64,000 bases of DNA from Siphonodentalium dalli (taxonomy: Eukaryota; Mollusca; Scaphopoda; Gadilida; Siphonodentaliidae): positions 57,366,420 to 57,430,419 of the forward strand of contig CP136062.1 in NCBI GenBank assembly GCA_032622095.1, given 5' to 3'. Below are positions 1-11,655 of the stretch, one piece after another. The translations under genes and the position numbers were made by a program. Position 1 is the first letter of the stretch, and each line of letters starts with the position of its first letter. Under the pieces are notes generated by a model. That model made no database searches. It was not told the origin of the DNA and was given only the letters and a program-made list of their open reading frames with translations.

Positions 1-20
1 GCTGAGTAATTAAACATAAC

Positions 21-144
21 ATGCTAAGTATTACAAAACAAGTATTCATATTTTGGATGATAATATGTTATTTCGGGATTACTGTTTCTGCCACATGTGC
101 TTGTAATACGACCAAATGTCCACCCTTCCAAACCCGCACTGCCC
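21..144 (+). CDS. Possible signal-peptide exon, plus strand (weak)
   Basis: The frame begins MLSITKQVFIFWMIICYFG and continues ITVSATCACNTTKCPPFQTR. The hydrophobic core and a VSA cleavage-like site resemble a secretory signal, followed by a cysteine-bearing segment. A donor-like GCCC|GTATGT at 144/145 would end it in phase 1 (124 nt), the same phase as the module exons nearby. It is antisense to the TSP1/lectin gene's expected direction. A 70-codon frame in AT-rich DNA can arise by chance, and the hydrophobicity may only reflect T-richness. No family was recognised. Confidence 0.18.
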
Positions 145-2108
145 GTATGTGCACCGTCCCTTATTACGTACCTGATATATACATGTACATCACGGTAGTA
201 TATATGTGTCTCATTTATACTACAATGACTTAAGGCAGAAACGTATATACTATTAGGCATTATGTCTGTGGGGGGTGGGGGAGGTAAATATGCCGTATAA
301 TTAAATCGTATAAAGTTAGTATGTATATAGTGCAGTTAGGGGTGTGGCGGAGCATCTAGCGCGTTACAATGCCCTGTACATGTTTGCCATTTGCAAAGAA
401 TACATGTATTTTATTAGTGTGTTCTTCAATTACTTGTTATTGGTTAATGGAACAGACTGCAGATTGAAAATTATATAATTAATACATTGCAGAAACCGGA
501 CGACCATTTAGTGATATAGCCATGCAGGGCTATATCCACAACATGAGAGAATACGCTGCTGTGAATACACATCTTTGTCGCATATATAATAATACGGGCA
601 ACCTATGGCATAAACTGCGGGTATCATATGGCAATGGATGCTGAACTTATTTGACAAGTTTAGTTAATGAGTGTTCTGCGATTTTCTGATTATACTCGCA
701 ATGGAAAATACTTTTATATTATATCAATTGCGCACCCTCCACATTTGGAAATAATTGTAACAATCTGTTAGCTCCGGCCATTCTATTTTTGTAATTACAT
801 TGTACATGTGTCTAAATCGTGTGTATTCGACATCGACACCCAGTTAAAGATGACACATCAGATTGGACCTCCATATGTACGTTTTCTGTACCAGTAAATA
901 ATAAGATCGGTCCCAAGAGATAATTAGTATAAGGTATATAGGGTCAGATATCGACTTTCAGAAAGTTGAAGTTTAAATACATTTTGATTTATGTCAGCAT
1001 AGCAAACAAATAAAATGACGGTCTCTTATAAAGAGCGTTAATGCTTCTGTCGCACACAAGTGGTAGATAATAAAGAGCGTTCTCAATAATTATCTAGAAT
1101 GATACTAGACTCAGTTTGATAGCAAATACAGAGGAGCAAGGAAGCTGATAGTGACGAGGAAGGGCACTCCTTTAAACAATAATAAATATGCGGGGTTGTG
1201 GGGGTGTTCGTATGTACTTGTGATGGCGTCAAAATATTTCTCCGAAAAAAGTTCCTGTACCGATTTTATTTATTTCTCGTCAACAGAAATAACAAACAAC
1301 GATTTTAAGTACATTTATTATCCATGACACTCAATCAGGTCCGTGGTTTAAGTTTCATTTTGTTCGTATATGGAATCCTTAAATGTGCACATTAGATCGC
1401 AATTGATGACTTTTAAGGTGTGATAAGAATCACATCAATGGGTAGAGTCATTGCGTGCGGCATGGTTGGAAATATTGTTTAACCATGGTCAATTATAGAG
1501 AAAAATACCCCATGCCTCGATAAACGGATCAAACACTTGTACCATTGCGGAATTTTCATTCCCAATCACATAACATTATAGTGTAGTTTCCCTTTACATG
1601 TATAAGATAAATTATATGATAACAATATTTCGACGACACGCATATAACAATAGGCGATCTATAGTGCCTGGTACTCGATTGTGTCAGCTCTGGTAATTTA
1701 CGCGGAGTAGCGTACACTATTAAATTACCGGTGTTCAATATATTCAACACGTTCTCCGCGACCATATTACACATGTTATGAATTCTACAGTATTCACCTC
1801 TGGGATTGGTCAACAATATCATAGCACATACTCTTTCTCAACCGAAGAAGAGATGAACCAGATCTCGAGTTGAGCAGTGCTAACTTTCTCGCAACTAATT
1901 CTCGAAATGTATGCACAATGGTCGAAAATATTCATAAATCAGGAACAATTTGGATAGTGGAATTTTGTAAGTTGGTAACGGGTACCCTCTGATTAAAGTA
2001 CATGTATTCTGTGTTATGCATGATGCACAGACAACTAGATGTTCTTTAGTATAATTCGTGTAGATAATGATTAAATGATATTTAAAATAAACTATTCATT
2101 GGTACTAA

Positions 2109-2490
2109 GTATAGGAGATATGGCACAGCACATGCTATATTTACGTCTCCGAAACATGCCGAGTCTGGGACTATACAACACACAAGGCGTCTATTTTTAG
2201 AAGCAAATTTAATTTTTGAGACAGTGAAATGTTTTTTGGGATTGGGTGAGATTCGAACCCCGGCCCGTGACGGCGAGCGCGCTTTGCAACTCAAAGTCCG
2301 ACGTCAATACCACACGGCCACCGAAGCTACCCCAAAAAAGGAAGCTCAAATGTCCGCTGTATTCCGACGTCGCACTTAGGACACTATATGCACATTTTAG
2401 GTCTCTATTGTATGTAAGTATAGGAGATATGGCACAGCATTTCGGAGACGTAAATATAACATGTGCTGTGCCATATCTCCTATATCTCGC
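2109..2490 (-). repeat. SINE-like composite repeat with tRNA-derived segment (copy A)
   Basis: The minus strand of 2241-2332 has a tRNA-like head. A box A-like TGGCCGTGTGGTAT lies at 2320-2307 and a box B-like GGTTCGAATCTC at about 2260-2249. The spacing is long enough for a class II (Leu/Ser type) variable arm. The head is preceded, in sense, by AGCTTCCTTTTTTGGGG. The same order recurs on the plus strand at 33.4 kb, so this is a family. Outside the head a module GGAGATATGGCACAGCA occurs three times (2114, 2424 and inverted at about 2468-2485), forming a hairpin around TTTCGGAGACG. This looks like a tRNA-derived SINE fused to a hairpin module. It is not a functional tRNA gene. Confidence 0.65.
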
Positions 2491-2893
2491 ATGCATTGAG
2501 TTCAGTTCGGACAGTTCAAATCCGCGCTTTTCAGAAAACCAAACATTGTGAGAATCCGTTGACGGAGAGCGGAAAAACGCAATTTCACAGTAAAGTATAT
2601 GTAAACACATATATGACGAAATATCTTGTTAACTTGTAATGAATGTAGACGTGTTGATTTCAAGAATGATAATATCTTAAACTAACAATTCGGCTGTTGA
2701 TAAGAAATTGACAACATGTCGTTCTACCATAATGATATATTTGTGAGGTCGTGGGTTGTGTAATCAGAGGAGATGAGTTTTCGGTGCAGGTAACAACACT
2801 GATTGTAGACCAAAACAAATTGCTTGCCAAATCCGGACGTGCTGAATAGTCAAGCAGTCGTTCTTGCCCGACAATCCCCGGTGATTTCCGGGA

Positions 2894-2968
2894 TCAATGT
2901 GTTCATAAACCTATGAACTACATTGAAAGTGACGCCACGTTACGTTCATAGGTTTATGAACACATTGA
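2894..2968. repeat. Perfect 25-bp inverted repeat
   Basis: Arms 2894-2918 and 2944-2968 are reverse complements (TCAATGTGTTCATAAACC... against ...GGTTTATGAACACATTGA) around a 25-base loop. It may be a small palindromic MITE remnant. No target-site duplication is obvious. Confidence 0.8.
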
Positions 2969-3061
2969 CTCAGGGGGCGTGTCTACCGTATAATGATATG
3001 GGGATATTGGAAGCGATATTAGGTGTATGTAAATATAATGGAATGAACAAATTAGCTGAGC

Positions 3062-4102
3062 AGCAATATCCCCATAACGGGTAGATCAACAATATCCCCA
3101 TAACGGGTAGATCAACAATATCCCCATAACGGGTAGATCAACAATATCCCCATAACGGGTAGATCAACAATATCCCCATAACCGGTAGATCAACAATATC
3201 CCCATGACGGGTAGATCAACAATATCCCCATAACCGGTAGATCAACAATATCCCCATAACGGGTAGATCAACAATATCCCCATAACGGGTAGATCAACAA
3301 TATCCCCATAACGGGTAGATCAACAATATCCCCATAACGGGTAGATCAACAATATCCCCATAACCGGTAGATCAACAATATCCCCATAACCGGTAGATCA
3401 ACAATATCCCCATAACGGGTAGATCAACAATATCCCCATAACCGGTAGATCAACAATATCCCCATAACGGGTAGATCAACAATATCCCCATAACCGGTAG
3501 ATCAACAATATCCCCATGACGGGTAGATCAACAATATCCCCATAACCGGTAGATCAACAATATCCCCATAACGGGTAGATCAACAATATCCCCATAACCG
3601 GTAGATCAACAATATCCCCATAACGGGTAGATCAACAATATCCCCATAACGGGTAGATCAACAATATCCCCATAACGGGTAGATCAGCAATATCCCCATA
3701 ACCGGTAGATCAACAGTATCCCCATAACGGGTAGATCAACAATATCCCCATAACGGGTAGATCAACAATATCCCCATGACGGGTAGATCAACAATATCCC
3801 CATAACGGGTAGATCAACAATATCCCCATAACGGGTAGATCAGCAATATCCCCATAACCGGTAGATCAACAGTATCCCCATAACGGGTAGATCAACAATA
3901 TCCCCATAACGGGTAGATCAACAGTATCCCCATAACCGGTAGATCAGCAATATCCCCATAACCGGTAGATCAACAATATCCCCATAACGGGTAGATCAAC
4001 AATATCCCCATAACGGGTAGATCAACAGTATCCCCATAACGGGTAGATCAACAATATCCCCATAACCGGTAGATCAACAATATCCCCATAACCGGTAGAT
4101 CA
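3062..4102. repeat. 26-bp minisatellite, about 40 copies
   Basis: The head-to-tail unit is AACAATATCCCCATAACGGG plus TAGATC. Copies differ mostly at one position (AACGGGT or AACCGGT), with rarer ATGACGGG, AGCAATATC and ACAGTATC variants. The two allelic units are interspersed, and the block CAGCAATATC...CAACAGTATC recurs at about 3685-3720 and 3841-3875, a sign of internal segment duplication. A single inverted word (ATATGGGGATATTG, 2996-3009) lies 50 bp to the left. Confidence 0.97.
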
Positions 4103-4433
4103 AAAGAGAAAGTTTTAAAGCTAAATTGCATTTATTTTAAATACGACTATTTGGAGAATTTCCTGCAAACATTATGATAAATCTTTGGATCTCCAGTGTA
4201 ATGTGGTTTCATTAAAGTTATGGATTTTGTCGACGCCACGTGATAAGTATAGGTAAGGATTTTAATAAAATATAACTTTGTGAATTGTAAGCGATTATTA
4301 CACGACCGGATTAAACTCCACATGACATGTAACTGGGGGACCATTGTTTAATATGTAACTACGTCTCAACACATCGTTTCACGCGCCTCCAGAGCAGCAT
4401 TGTGTTCATTATCGTGAGTCGTGTTATACTTAC

Positions 4434-4607
4434 TGGGGGAAATATGAGCTTTAATCTCTTGGAACATGGCTGTGTTTTTTATGAAGATTAGTCGGCCGCA
4501 CATCTGATTACAGGCTGACATAGCATCACCATGGGTCTTGCCATCAGTGCTGATATATGTGCATATCCCGGCATCAGAAAGCCACACCTTGTTGCTCCCG
4601 GTGCAAT
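4434..4607 (-). CDS. Exon 6: N-terminal half of a C-type-lectin-like domain
   Basis: A 174-bp exon (58 codons) with acceptor GTGTTATAG at 4608 and donor CCCCA|GTAAGTATA after 4434, phase 1 at both ends. The translation DCTGSNKVWLSDAGICTYIS, then DAMSACNQMCGRLIFIKNTAMFQEIKAHIS, follows the opening of a C-type-lectin-like domain: a first Cys, a C-x-Y strand, the alpha-1 helix ending in A-C-x-x-x-x-G-x-L, then the I-K/x-N strand and alpha-2 helix. An extra cysteine (NQMC) replaces the first glycine of the usual GG. The second half of the domain (WIGL and the calcium-site EPN/WND loops) should lie at lower coordinates, but I could not find it in 1-4433. Sugar binding therefore cannot be judged. 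Matching phase and strand put it downstream of the TSP1 exons. Confidence 0.68.
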
Positions 4608-7514
4608 CTATAACACAATGGACGATACATGTGTATATTCGTTGTTGGTGTGATTGTGAGTTGTTCGTAAGATGATAGGTGTACATTTGTTGATGACTGT
4701 AAACAATTTGCTTATGTCCAGAGGCTCTGCTACTGGATAAAATAACATAACATTGTCCCTTTGGACAATTTTCTACACAACCGACACAAGAGTGTTGTTA
4801 TTCTATCAAGGAAACAATTTGCCATCAACCTTCGCAACTTATATATAGCCCACAATTAACTTCCACATCTTGGGGAATATTTGGGCAATGTAGTCGAAAA
4901 CACCAACATCGCGGCCAGTTATTTGTGAACAGTCGTTTATTTAATGATATAAGCTCTGAAGAAAAAAAGAACTATGTTTCCCATCTTCGTGTCCAATGTT
5001 CAAAACCAAAGTGGAGAATATGCTAACGGGGAAAAATGATTCGACTAAAGGTATGCGCAAAACAATTCGTCACCGCCCATTACCTGACAATGTCCATGAC
5101 ACACCACCGGCATGACCACACAACTACACGAACAACCACTGCCATACAAAACACACACCCATAACGCATCTGATAGTTTCGTCCTTGTATCAGCCCACGA
5201 CAGGAACCATTCATCTAGCTACCCCATTATATATGTCAACCCAAAGTCAAAACGTACTAGCTGGCTATGCCCCAATAACAACTATCGGTGACATGGGCGC
5301 TGCATGGGGGTATCCACCTTAGATGTTCTAACTGCCCCTCCCCCCCACTGAACTATGGGAAACTGCATTTGCATGTACCCCTATTGATTAGGAAACTGAC
5401 AATTCAAAACCCATATGGTTATAGAAAGGTCCGATCTGACACAAGGTTGTGAAGAAATGTCTAACTGTTGGTCATTTCATTTAAAATTACTGAAAGTAGG
5501 AATATGTGAATATTGGCCTAAAACGACACCATTTTACACTGAATATCGGTTGGAAACTCAAATTATCTAAATAATTGAAACTCGTTTTTTAACCTGACAT
5601 TTCCAGCTACTGCAACTAGACCGTTTATTATACGCGTGGAATTTTCAACTGGGGCACTAGCTAGTTACATCCCTGTAACATCAAACCACGATCCATCATC
5701 TATGATCCTCCCTGTGATAACTTCTTGTCGGGAGACATTCATTTAGCCAGATACGTACATGTATGTCCAGAAAAAAACTTAAAACGTATGTATTCATATG
5801 TTATCCTATTTAAAATAACACCCGAAAGTAAGTAAACACCAAATTGCCTTATCTCAGCCAATGCCGATATAAGTACGATTCTCACTATCTAGTCTCGACG
5901 GCTTCTAAAGTCGACACACGCCATACCTGACAATGGGCGCCACCTGTTTGGTTATATTCGTAATGTAATGCATGTAAAAAACTTACCCGAAAACTTCACG
6001 TGCATAATTTATAAGCCCAATGTTAACCCAATTTCGGAGAAATTGGCCATTGGTAATCGAAAACACCAACATCCCGTTATTTGCGAACAGTGTTGTGAAC
6101 AATCCAAAGTGGAGGATATGCTAACGGAGAAACTGGATCGACACTAGGTTTGCGCAACAAACACTCCGTCACCACCAATTAGAACCACAAATCTAGATAT
6201 ACCCATTATATGTGACAACCCATAATCTAAACGTACTGGCTAGCTACGCCTCAATAACAACCATCAGCGACAGGGACACTGGGGATAGGCCTGTCCATCT
6301 TAGATTTTCTAATTGCCCCCATGTAGAATAGACCTAAACTCTGGAAATTTCATTTGCATGCATACCCGTTGATTAGAAATCTTGCAATTGATAACTCAAA
6401 CCCGACTGGTTAGTCATTTTCAACCTGACAGTGGCTGACACCCTAAAGGTTGTAAACATTCCAACCGTTGGCCATGCTGTCATTTTAACATTACTGAAAA
6501 TGGGATATATGAATCTTGGTTAAAAACACGACATCATTTTACACTCTATATATAGGTTGTAAACTCAAACTATTGGAATAATCGCAACTTGTTTTCGTTA
6601 TGAAATTTCCAGCTATACCATTGATTCGGGTGTGGAGTTTTCAACTATAAAAATTGTGGGGGGGGGGTTATATAGCTACATCCCTGTAAATTCAACCCAT
6701 GAACTATGCACCTCCCTGTGATGGCACCTTGTGGGGGAGGCATTCGTATAGCCAGATGTTTACGTCCATAAAATTCATGAAATATATTCCTGAATTATCC
6801 TAAAATCACCCCCGAAAGAAAACCACACATTGCCTTACTTTGGCCAACGCTTATATAATGAGTGACTGTTTTCAACAGCGGTCGTAAGTGCGTCTAGTCG
6901 CGATGACTTCTAAGATCGAACCATGCACTCCATAACTATGGCTGAGTTCAATTACTTCTCTCTCATATGGTGATGCTATTTTTTTCCTTTTCGTCGATGT
7001 TGGTTGGTCCACTAATCAATAATAATAATCATAATCGATCCATTTGTTACACGCATTCTACAGGTACCCCGTTCTAATGTGTGTGATAATGTTTGCCCTG
7101 ATGAGAATGATCACTCAATAACCATATACTGACCCCCCCCCCCCGAGGACAGGGGGTACAGCCAGAATGTGGCTAGCATACTGACAATATATTTCACTGC
7201 TCATAATCAGGTACCCATTTCAACGCACGGGTGGTGCGGAACAGACAATGTACCAGCGAACTTGCGCAAGGGTCACAGCATGGCGCGAAATATAAACACC
7301 GTACAATCCGACAAGTGCACGTTGATTAATTCAGCCAACCAACTGCTGTGTGAAGTGAAGTCAGACCAGCGGCGGGTTGCGAAATCGTCTCGCTGTGTTC
7401 ACAGCAACGGCAAGTCCGACGCGATAACCACTGGACCACAGAGCTCCACAAATGCTTACTTGTCATTATAACATGTCCTCCGATACCGATGTCAATATGT
7501 ATTGGCTTACTAAC
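4608..7514 (-). other. Intron 5, with a diverged ~1.1 kb tandem duplication
   Basis: The intron separates the lectin exon from TSP1 exon 5. About 4870-5905 and 6020-6910 are diverged copies of each other in direct orientation. Shared landmarks in order are CGAAAACACCAACATC, AACGTACTGGCTAGCTA-like, CAATAACAAC, CATTTGCATG...CCC.TTGATTAG, CTCCCTGTGATG/A and TTGCCTTA..T..GCCAA. No exon is recognisable in either copy. The rest (6910-7370) has a C-run at 7133-7144 and nothing else notable. Confidence 0.7.
7372..7460 (-). repeat. Degenerate tRNA-like / SINE-head segment
   Basis: On the minus strand, starting near 7445, GTGGTCCAGTGGTTATCGCG resembles an RNA polymerase III box A. About 45 bases on, GATTTCGCAACCC resembles a decayed box B. 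The spacing and the GTCGGACTT following box A match the SINE heads at 2.3 and 33.5 kb. It lies 55 bp downstream, in gene sense, of the exon 5 donor. Both boxes have mismatches, so this is probably an old insertion. Confidence 0.35.
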
Positions 7515-7706
7515 CTCCCTGATTCGGACGAACGCCACTGAGACTGTTGCAACATGTGAATAGCTCTAGGTCGTCTCCCTGACACCATCGGCCGCCATAT
7601 CGCGGTTCTGGATTATTACACCGCCGTGTTCTTGTCTTCACTCCGTGATATCCATAAACTAGTACGCACGATTTGGAAACTGACCACAGCGCCCATTCTC
7701 CATCGA
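7515..7706 (-). CDS. Exon 5: divergent TSP1 domain lacking canonical cysteines
   Basis: A 192-bp exon (64 codons) with acceptor AATGCTTCCAG at 7707 and donor GGGAG|GTTAGTAAG after 7515, phase 1 at both ends. It starts VDGEWALWSV, has the basic strand GVKTRTRRCNNPEP and the GG-loop RYGGRWCQGDD, so the TSP1 fold is recognisable. It is atypical: the CSxTCG motif reads SCVLVYG, losing the second cysteine and the O-fucosylation site. The terminal C-x4-CPG is replaced by TCCNSLSG, with two adjacent cysteines. The exon ends in an eight-residue polar tail after that point. It may be a specialised linker TSP1 or a decaying exon. Intact splice sites, an open frame and preserved phase argue that it is still used. 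Confidence 0.78.
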
Positions 7707-8219
7707 CTGGAAGCATTAAACAGACTGTTACATTGTTAAATATAACAACACATATAAAAGTACCCTAGAGTGCATATAAGCCATAGAGTGCCCACTGTGG
7801 TAACTTCAAATAGTACCAAGGGTATCAAATGGTCTCAGAACATAGACATGTTTACAGATAATCTAGAGTACATGTAGCAAAGTGTTGGCCCAAGCTGGTT
7901 GGGTGCGGCGATCATGTGGTGTACGCTGAATGTTCACATTGAAGAGGAAACATAACCGATATTTGATCGTCTTCCTTTTAGTTTTGCAGTATATACCTAT
8001 AACCATGGATTAAACCCGACATGACAATCCGCTTACATCCTTTATTTGGAGCCAGGTCGGACTAGGGTTACACTTTTAATGTGACCCTTTAATTACATTT
8101 CTCCGTAACTTGGTGGTGATCAGAATTACCGAAATCGTATTATCGTAATGTTTTCATATTATTTTGGGTCGAGATAGTTGCTTTTACACTACCACAGTAT
8201 ATATAACGTTAACACGGTC

Positions 8220-9560
8220 TGATTTCGGTTTGTATGTGAATCGGACAAGATGAAATCTGTGAAAAACGGCCGATGGCTACGAACATTTTATATTTTTCGA
8301 GTTGTTAATTGACTCGAGTGCTCCAAGGCTGTTGTACTTGGCAGTGTTGTGACTGTTTGAAGACACAGATACTTAAGCTGCACATGAGTATAAATGCATC
8401 AGAATAATTCACAAAAATCTTGATGTCAAAATACTAGTGTCAACAACAACGTTGCAGAAATTAGTCGGAATTATTTATCTCGAACTGACATGTGGTCACA
8501 TATCAGTCACTCATTATGCATCATATTCATCAATTTTCATCGAAACATGTATTGCTATGAGTTGCAAGTCGTGTAATCAATTCATCGTCCAGTTACTGAG
8601 TCTGCTGTTGTTATGAACGTTTCTATCGAATTGTCTGCGACGAACTAATGACGGATCAGATTCCATCCAATATCACTGAATCACTGAAGCAGTCACAATA
8701 TCTTATTTCAATACATTGAATTTGTTCAGTTAAAGCTATATATGCTCTAATTAATCGACATATTGAACAAGGTTATAGGCCACTAATGACCGCGGTTGTA
8801 CCACCATTCACCAACGCGACCAAGTGGTATTACGCGATGTCGAGCAGATGACATTCGGTATCCGCGATAATCATATTGCGAAATAATAACAGTATTTTCT
8901 AATGTTTTTGGTAGGTTATAATTTAGAAATAAATTAACAAATACATAACAAAAATTCCTCAAGAATATACTAACAGTATATTATAATGATAGCATGAAAG
9001 CGATATTGTCCACAAAACGGACATCGTGTAAAGCGATAAATTGTTCATATGCAGTACGCACAAAATGTGCGATAAGTAAAACACGCAACACCGTGGCAAT
9101 GTTTTTGGGAGAGTGATTCAATGTGACCAATTCAACACCGAATTATTGAGTGGCGAGGATTAGCGAGCGCTTTAACGCCATGCTGTAAACAACCTGGTGG
9201 CAGTTTTATTCAAGGATCACGTAGTTGTGTCTCCCCGGTGTTTATATTTTTGATTATCGCACACTATTTACGTACTGTGCAACAGGTTATGTAACATAAT
9301 TTGGCTTTTGTCTACATATCACAGCGTATGAACTTGACAATAGATATACTAATTACGCGATATTCTTTCTGTTTTGGCGGTTTTACCGGATGAGACTATT
9401 TTAACACCATTACGAAGGCCATCCGTATCTTTAAAGTGATGTGAAACACTCCGGCAGGGTGAGCAAATATAAATGAAGAATAATCTTGCTCAAAGTAGAT
9501 ATATTTACGAATATTAATGGAAATTGACAACACACACCGTCACTCTTATCTATTCAATGC
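8220..9560. repeat. Diverged intronic duplicate, copy 1 (partner 18050-19600)
   Basis: Direct orientation. Collinear shared words include ACAGATACTTAAG, ATCAATTTTCATCGAAAC (one base different at 18.3 kb), CAGTTAC.GAGTCTGCT, AACAAGGTT.TAGG, TAATGAC, CAAGTGG, CTGTGGCAAT and TTTTGATTATCGCACACT. Spacing is similar throughout, with many indels. The TSP1 exons 5 and 3 lie on the low-coordinate side of the two copies, which suggests exon-plus-intron duplication. Confidence 0.75.
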
Positions 9561-10522
9561 AATGACGCTAGATGGCGAGTTAGTTTATCGCCAATTGTTG
9601 CGTCCCAAATTGTGATGTAAATATTTACAATTGAGCGTAGTTCAAATGATGTTTTCTGTGGAGTGGTATGGTCGATTTCTTTGAAATTTTCGGTGATGTT
9701 AATAGAATGCTACATTCCCAGGTTGGCATAGAGTCTGAGAACTAACTTATAAGTTTATCGCACTCGAACAATTCCATAATATGTCTTTAAACTGATATAT
9801 TGTCGGTTGGTGGATATCGATTAAAATTGCCCTCCAATTGTACTCTGATCTAATGCGTGTTAAATCATTCAGCATTATGTGACTGTTACTACCGTACATG
9901 TACTAGTCACAACGGCTTACTGCATGTTTGCCTCAGATTAATTAATATATTTGAAGTATTGAATTAATCAAGCTGCATTCAACACAGATCAGATACCTAG
10001 AATTACCAACCTGTCTAATTGTCATATTTTAGTGAGCTTTTTAATTATGACCTTAATTTTACCAATGTAGAGTAGCCATGATTGTGTAACTTAAAAAATA
10101 TATTGTCCATCAATTGGGAACTGGACCAAGCCTTGTTCCCAAAACAATATAATATTATGGAACCTTAGTTCGAACAATTATGAAACCGAAATTTACTACA
10201 CCGAGTATTGGTGCTTAAAACCAAGTGACATACTCTTATCATTGTATTTATGTAAATGTTGTTCATATGTATGCCATAGCAATCCGAGTGGGTGTTTGCG
10301 CCAGTTTGTGTCTCTCGACCATAGCATTTGAGGTATAACTGTAAAATCTATGGTATGGTATACCGAGGTACGGAGAAATACAGTGTACTGTACAATTTTC
10401 AGTTTAAACTTTACGTTTACGGTGTAGGAAAATATACGATGTCTTGTTTATTTCACGGTATATTATTGGTGGCTATTTACTGTCGGTATTTTACCATGAA
10501 ATTTACAGCCTATATTTTACAG

Positions 10523-10639
10523 TGAAGAAAACAAACATTGCTGCATCGGATCGTCTTACGAATCGAATTTGGTCATGTGAAAATATGGTGGAATGGCTGG
10601 AGACCATCGGGTTGTCAGCCTTGTCTGACCAAGTTAAAG
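10523..10639 (+). CDS. Candidate exon with SAM-domain-like start, antisense within intron 4
   Basis: An acceptor TATATTTTACAG (10511-10522) and a donor AAAG|GTTTAATATG (GT at 10640) enclose 117 bp, open in one frame and phase 1 at both ends. The peptide contains IWSCENMVEWLETIGLSAL followed by SDQVKG. This resembles the first helices of a sterile alpha motif (W-x-x-E-x-V-x-x-W-L-x-x-I-G-L-x-x-L). SAM domains mediate protein-protein oligomerisation inside cells. Only the N-terminal third would be here, and no partner exon was recognised downstream on the plus strand. It could be an exon of a nested gene, an orphaned exon or coincidence. The tryptophan/glycine spacing is the main support. Confidence 0.35.
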
Positions 10640-11161
10640 GTTTAATATGTCTGATTTATAATGTTTACTTTAATTACACACATAAATCCTCATGTACTGA
10701 TCTCACAATTAATGTTTATTTTTATTTAACATTATATACATGTATAATTATGCACAAACCTTCAAATACCTTCAAATACTTCGTTCATCCCACCAGTGTT
10801 ACTTGCCAGTATACTAGTACCCTGCATCTACCATTAATCACACCAGTGTTACTTGACAATATACTACTACCCTCCATCTACTATAAGCTTTACCACAGAC
10901 AAAGGATTCATTATTGTTAATTATCATTACTGTTTTATTGCATTTGGCGGCCCCTTGGCGGCCTGTTTGATAGTGCACTGCCAAGGGCGCCTTTTATTAC
11001 ACATTAAGCTGTATCACTTAATCAATTAACAGATGATCATATTGTAAATTTGATTCTCATGTCGCTCCTGTTACAAAATCAATTTGTGGTTTGAATTAGA
11101 TGTCCGATTTTGGGGTAAAATTTGTTGCCATTTTCGAAAAAAAAACCAATGGCTATTTGGT

Positions 11162-11281
11162 CTATGTCAGTGTGAACCCTGCTCGATAGGTATATGTCAG
11201 TGTGAACCCTGCTCGATAGGTATATGTCAGTGTGTACCCTGCTCGACAGGTATATGTCAGTGTGAACCCTGCTCGACATGT
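11162..11281. repeat. 30-bp tandem repeat, 4 copies
   Basis: Units begin TATGTCAGTGTGAACCCTGC and end with CTCGATAGGTA or CTCGACAGGTA. Four copies with one to three substitutions each. The period is a multiple of three, so both strands are open, but there is no sign of coding use. Confidence 0.95.
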
Positions 11282-11376
11282 AATCCAGAGTACCTGGATA
11301 GGTACTGCACATAATACCTGGTACTCCACACCGGGCATGTATAGTACCTAAGTAGTTATTCATGGGGTCCTGTGGT

Positions 11377-11655
11377 TTTAAAGACCCACTTAATTTTAGA
11401 GTTACCGAATATTTTTAAAGTGCCTTGATATACGATTTTAGTAACAATCTTGCCATGAAATATAATTAAAATACTATAAGTCATCACTATTTGGAACGTC
11501 TGTGTCTCAGAAGGTGCCCATAGAGTAATAGAAAATAGCTGATATCATAAAATCGTTTCCCCCGTTAAGGCTCGCATAATGCAACATAATTCAAAGTACA
11601 GTTTTATTTTCAATGGAAGGGGAATAACTGTACATCTAAATATATTATATCTCAC
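11377..11655 (+). repeat. Dispersed repeat family, copy 1 (inverted relative to 52156-52436)
   Basis: The reverse complement of this segment aligns with 52190-52436. Shared words include TTATTCCCCTTCCATTGAAAA, cut here to its core TTCCCCTTCCATTGAAAA, then TTTGAATTATGTTGCATT, ATTTTCTATT.CTCTATGGGC and CATTTAAAG-like ends. The copies are about 75-80% similar by eye. It is a non-coding interspersed element of unknown class. Confidence 0.72.

Larger units (their letters stand above)
1..4433. other. Region beyond the last recognised exon: intron or 3' part of the TSP1/lectin gene
   Basis: Apart from the SINE-like copy (2109-2490), the short inverted repeat at 2894-2968 and the 26-bp minisatellite (3062-4102), I see no convincing coding exon. 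The missing C-terminal half of the lectin domain was searched for on the minus strand (Trp-Ile-Gly-Leu, Trp-Asn-Asp) and not found. A short plus-strand exon candidate is listed separately. The 150-2100 stretch is AT-rich with no recognisable structure. Confidence 0.5.

Noticed and set aside
1556-1822. Second half of the C-type-lectin domain
   Set aside because: The minus-strand frame lacks the Trp-Ile-Gly-Leu and Trp-Asn-Asp motifs, and no phase 1 acceptor fits.
2241-2332. Functional tRNA gene
   Set aside because: The box motifs are present but no clean cloverleaf or anticodon arm can be drawn, and the segment recurs inside a larger repeat.
3062-4102. CRISPR array
   Set aside because: Regular 26-bp repeats without unique spacers in eukaryotic DNA. 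It is a minisatellite.
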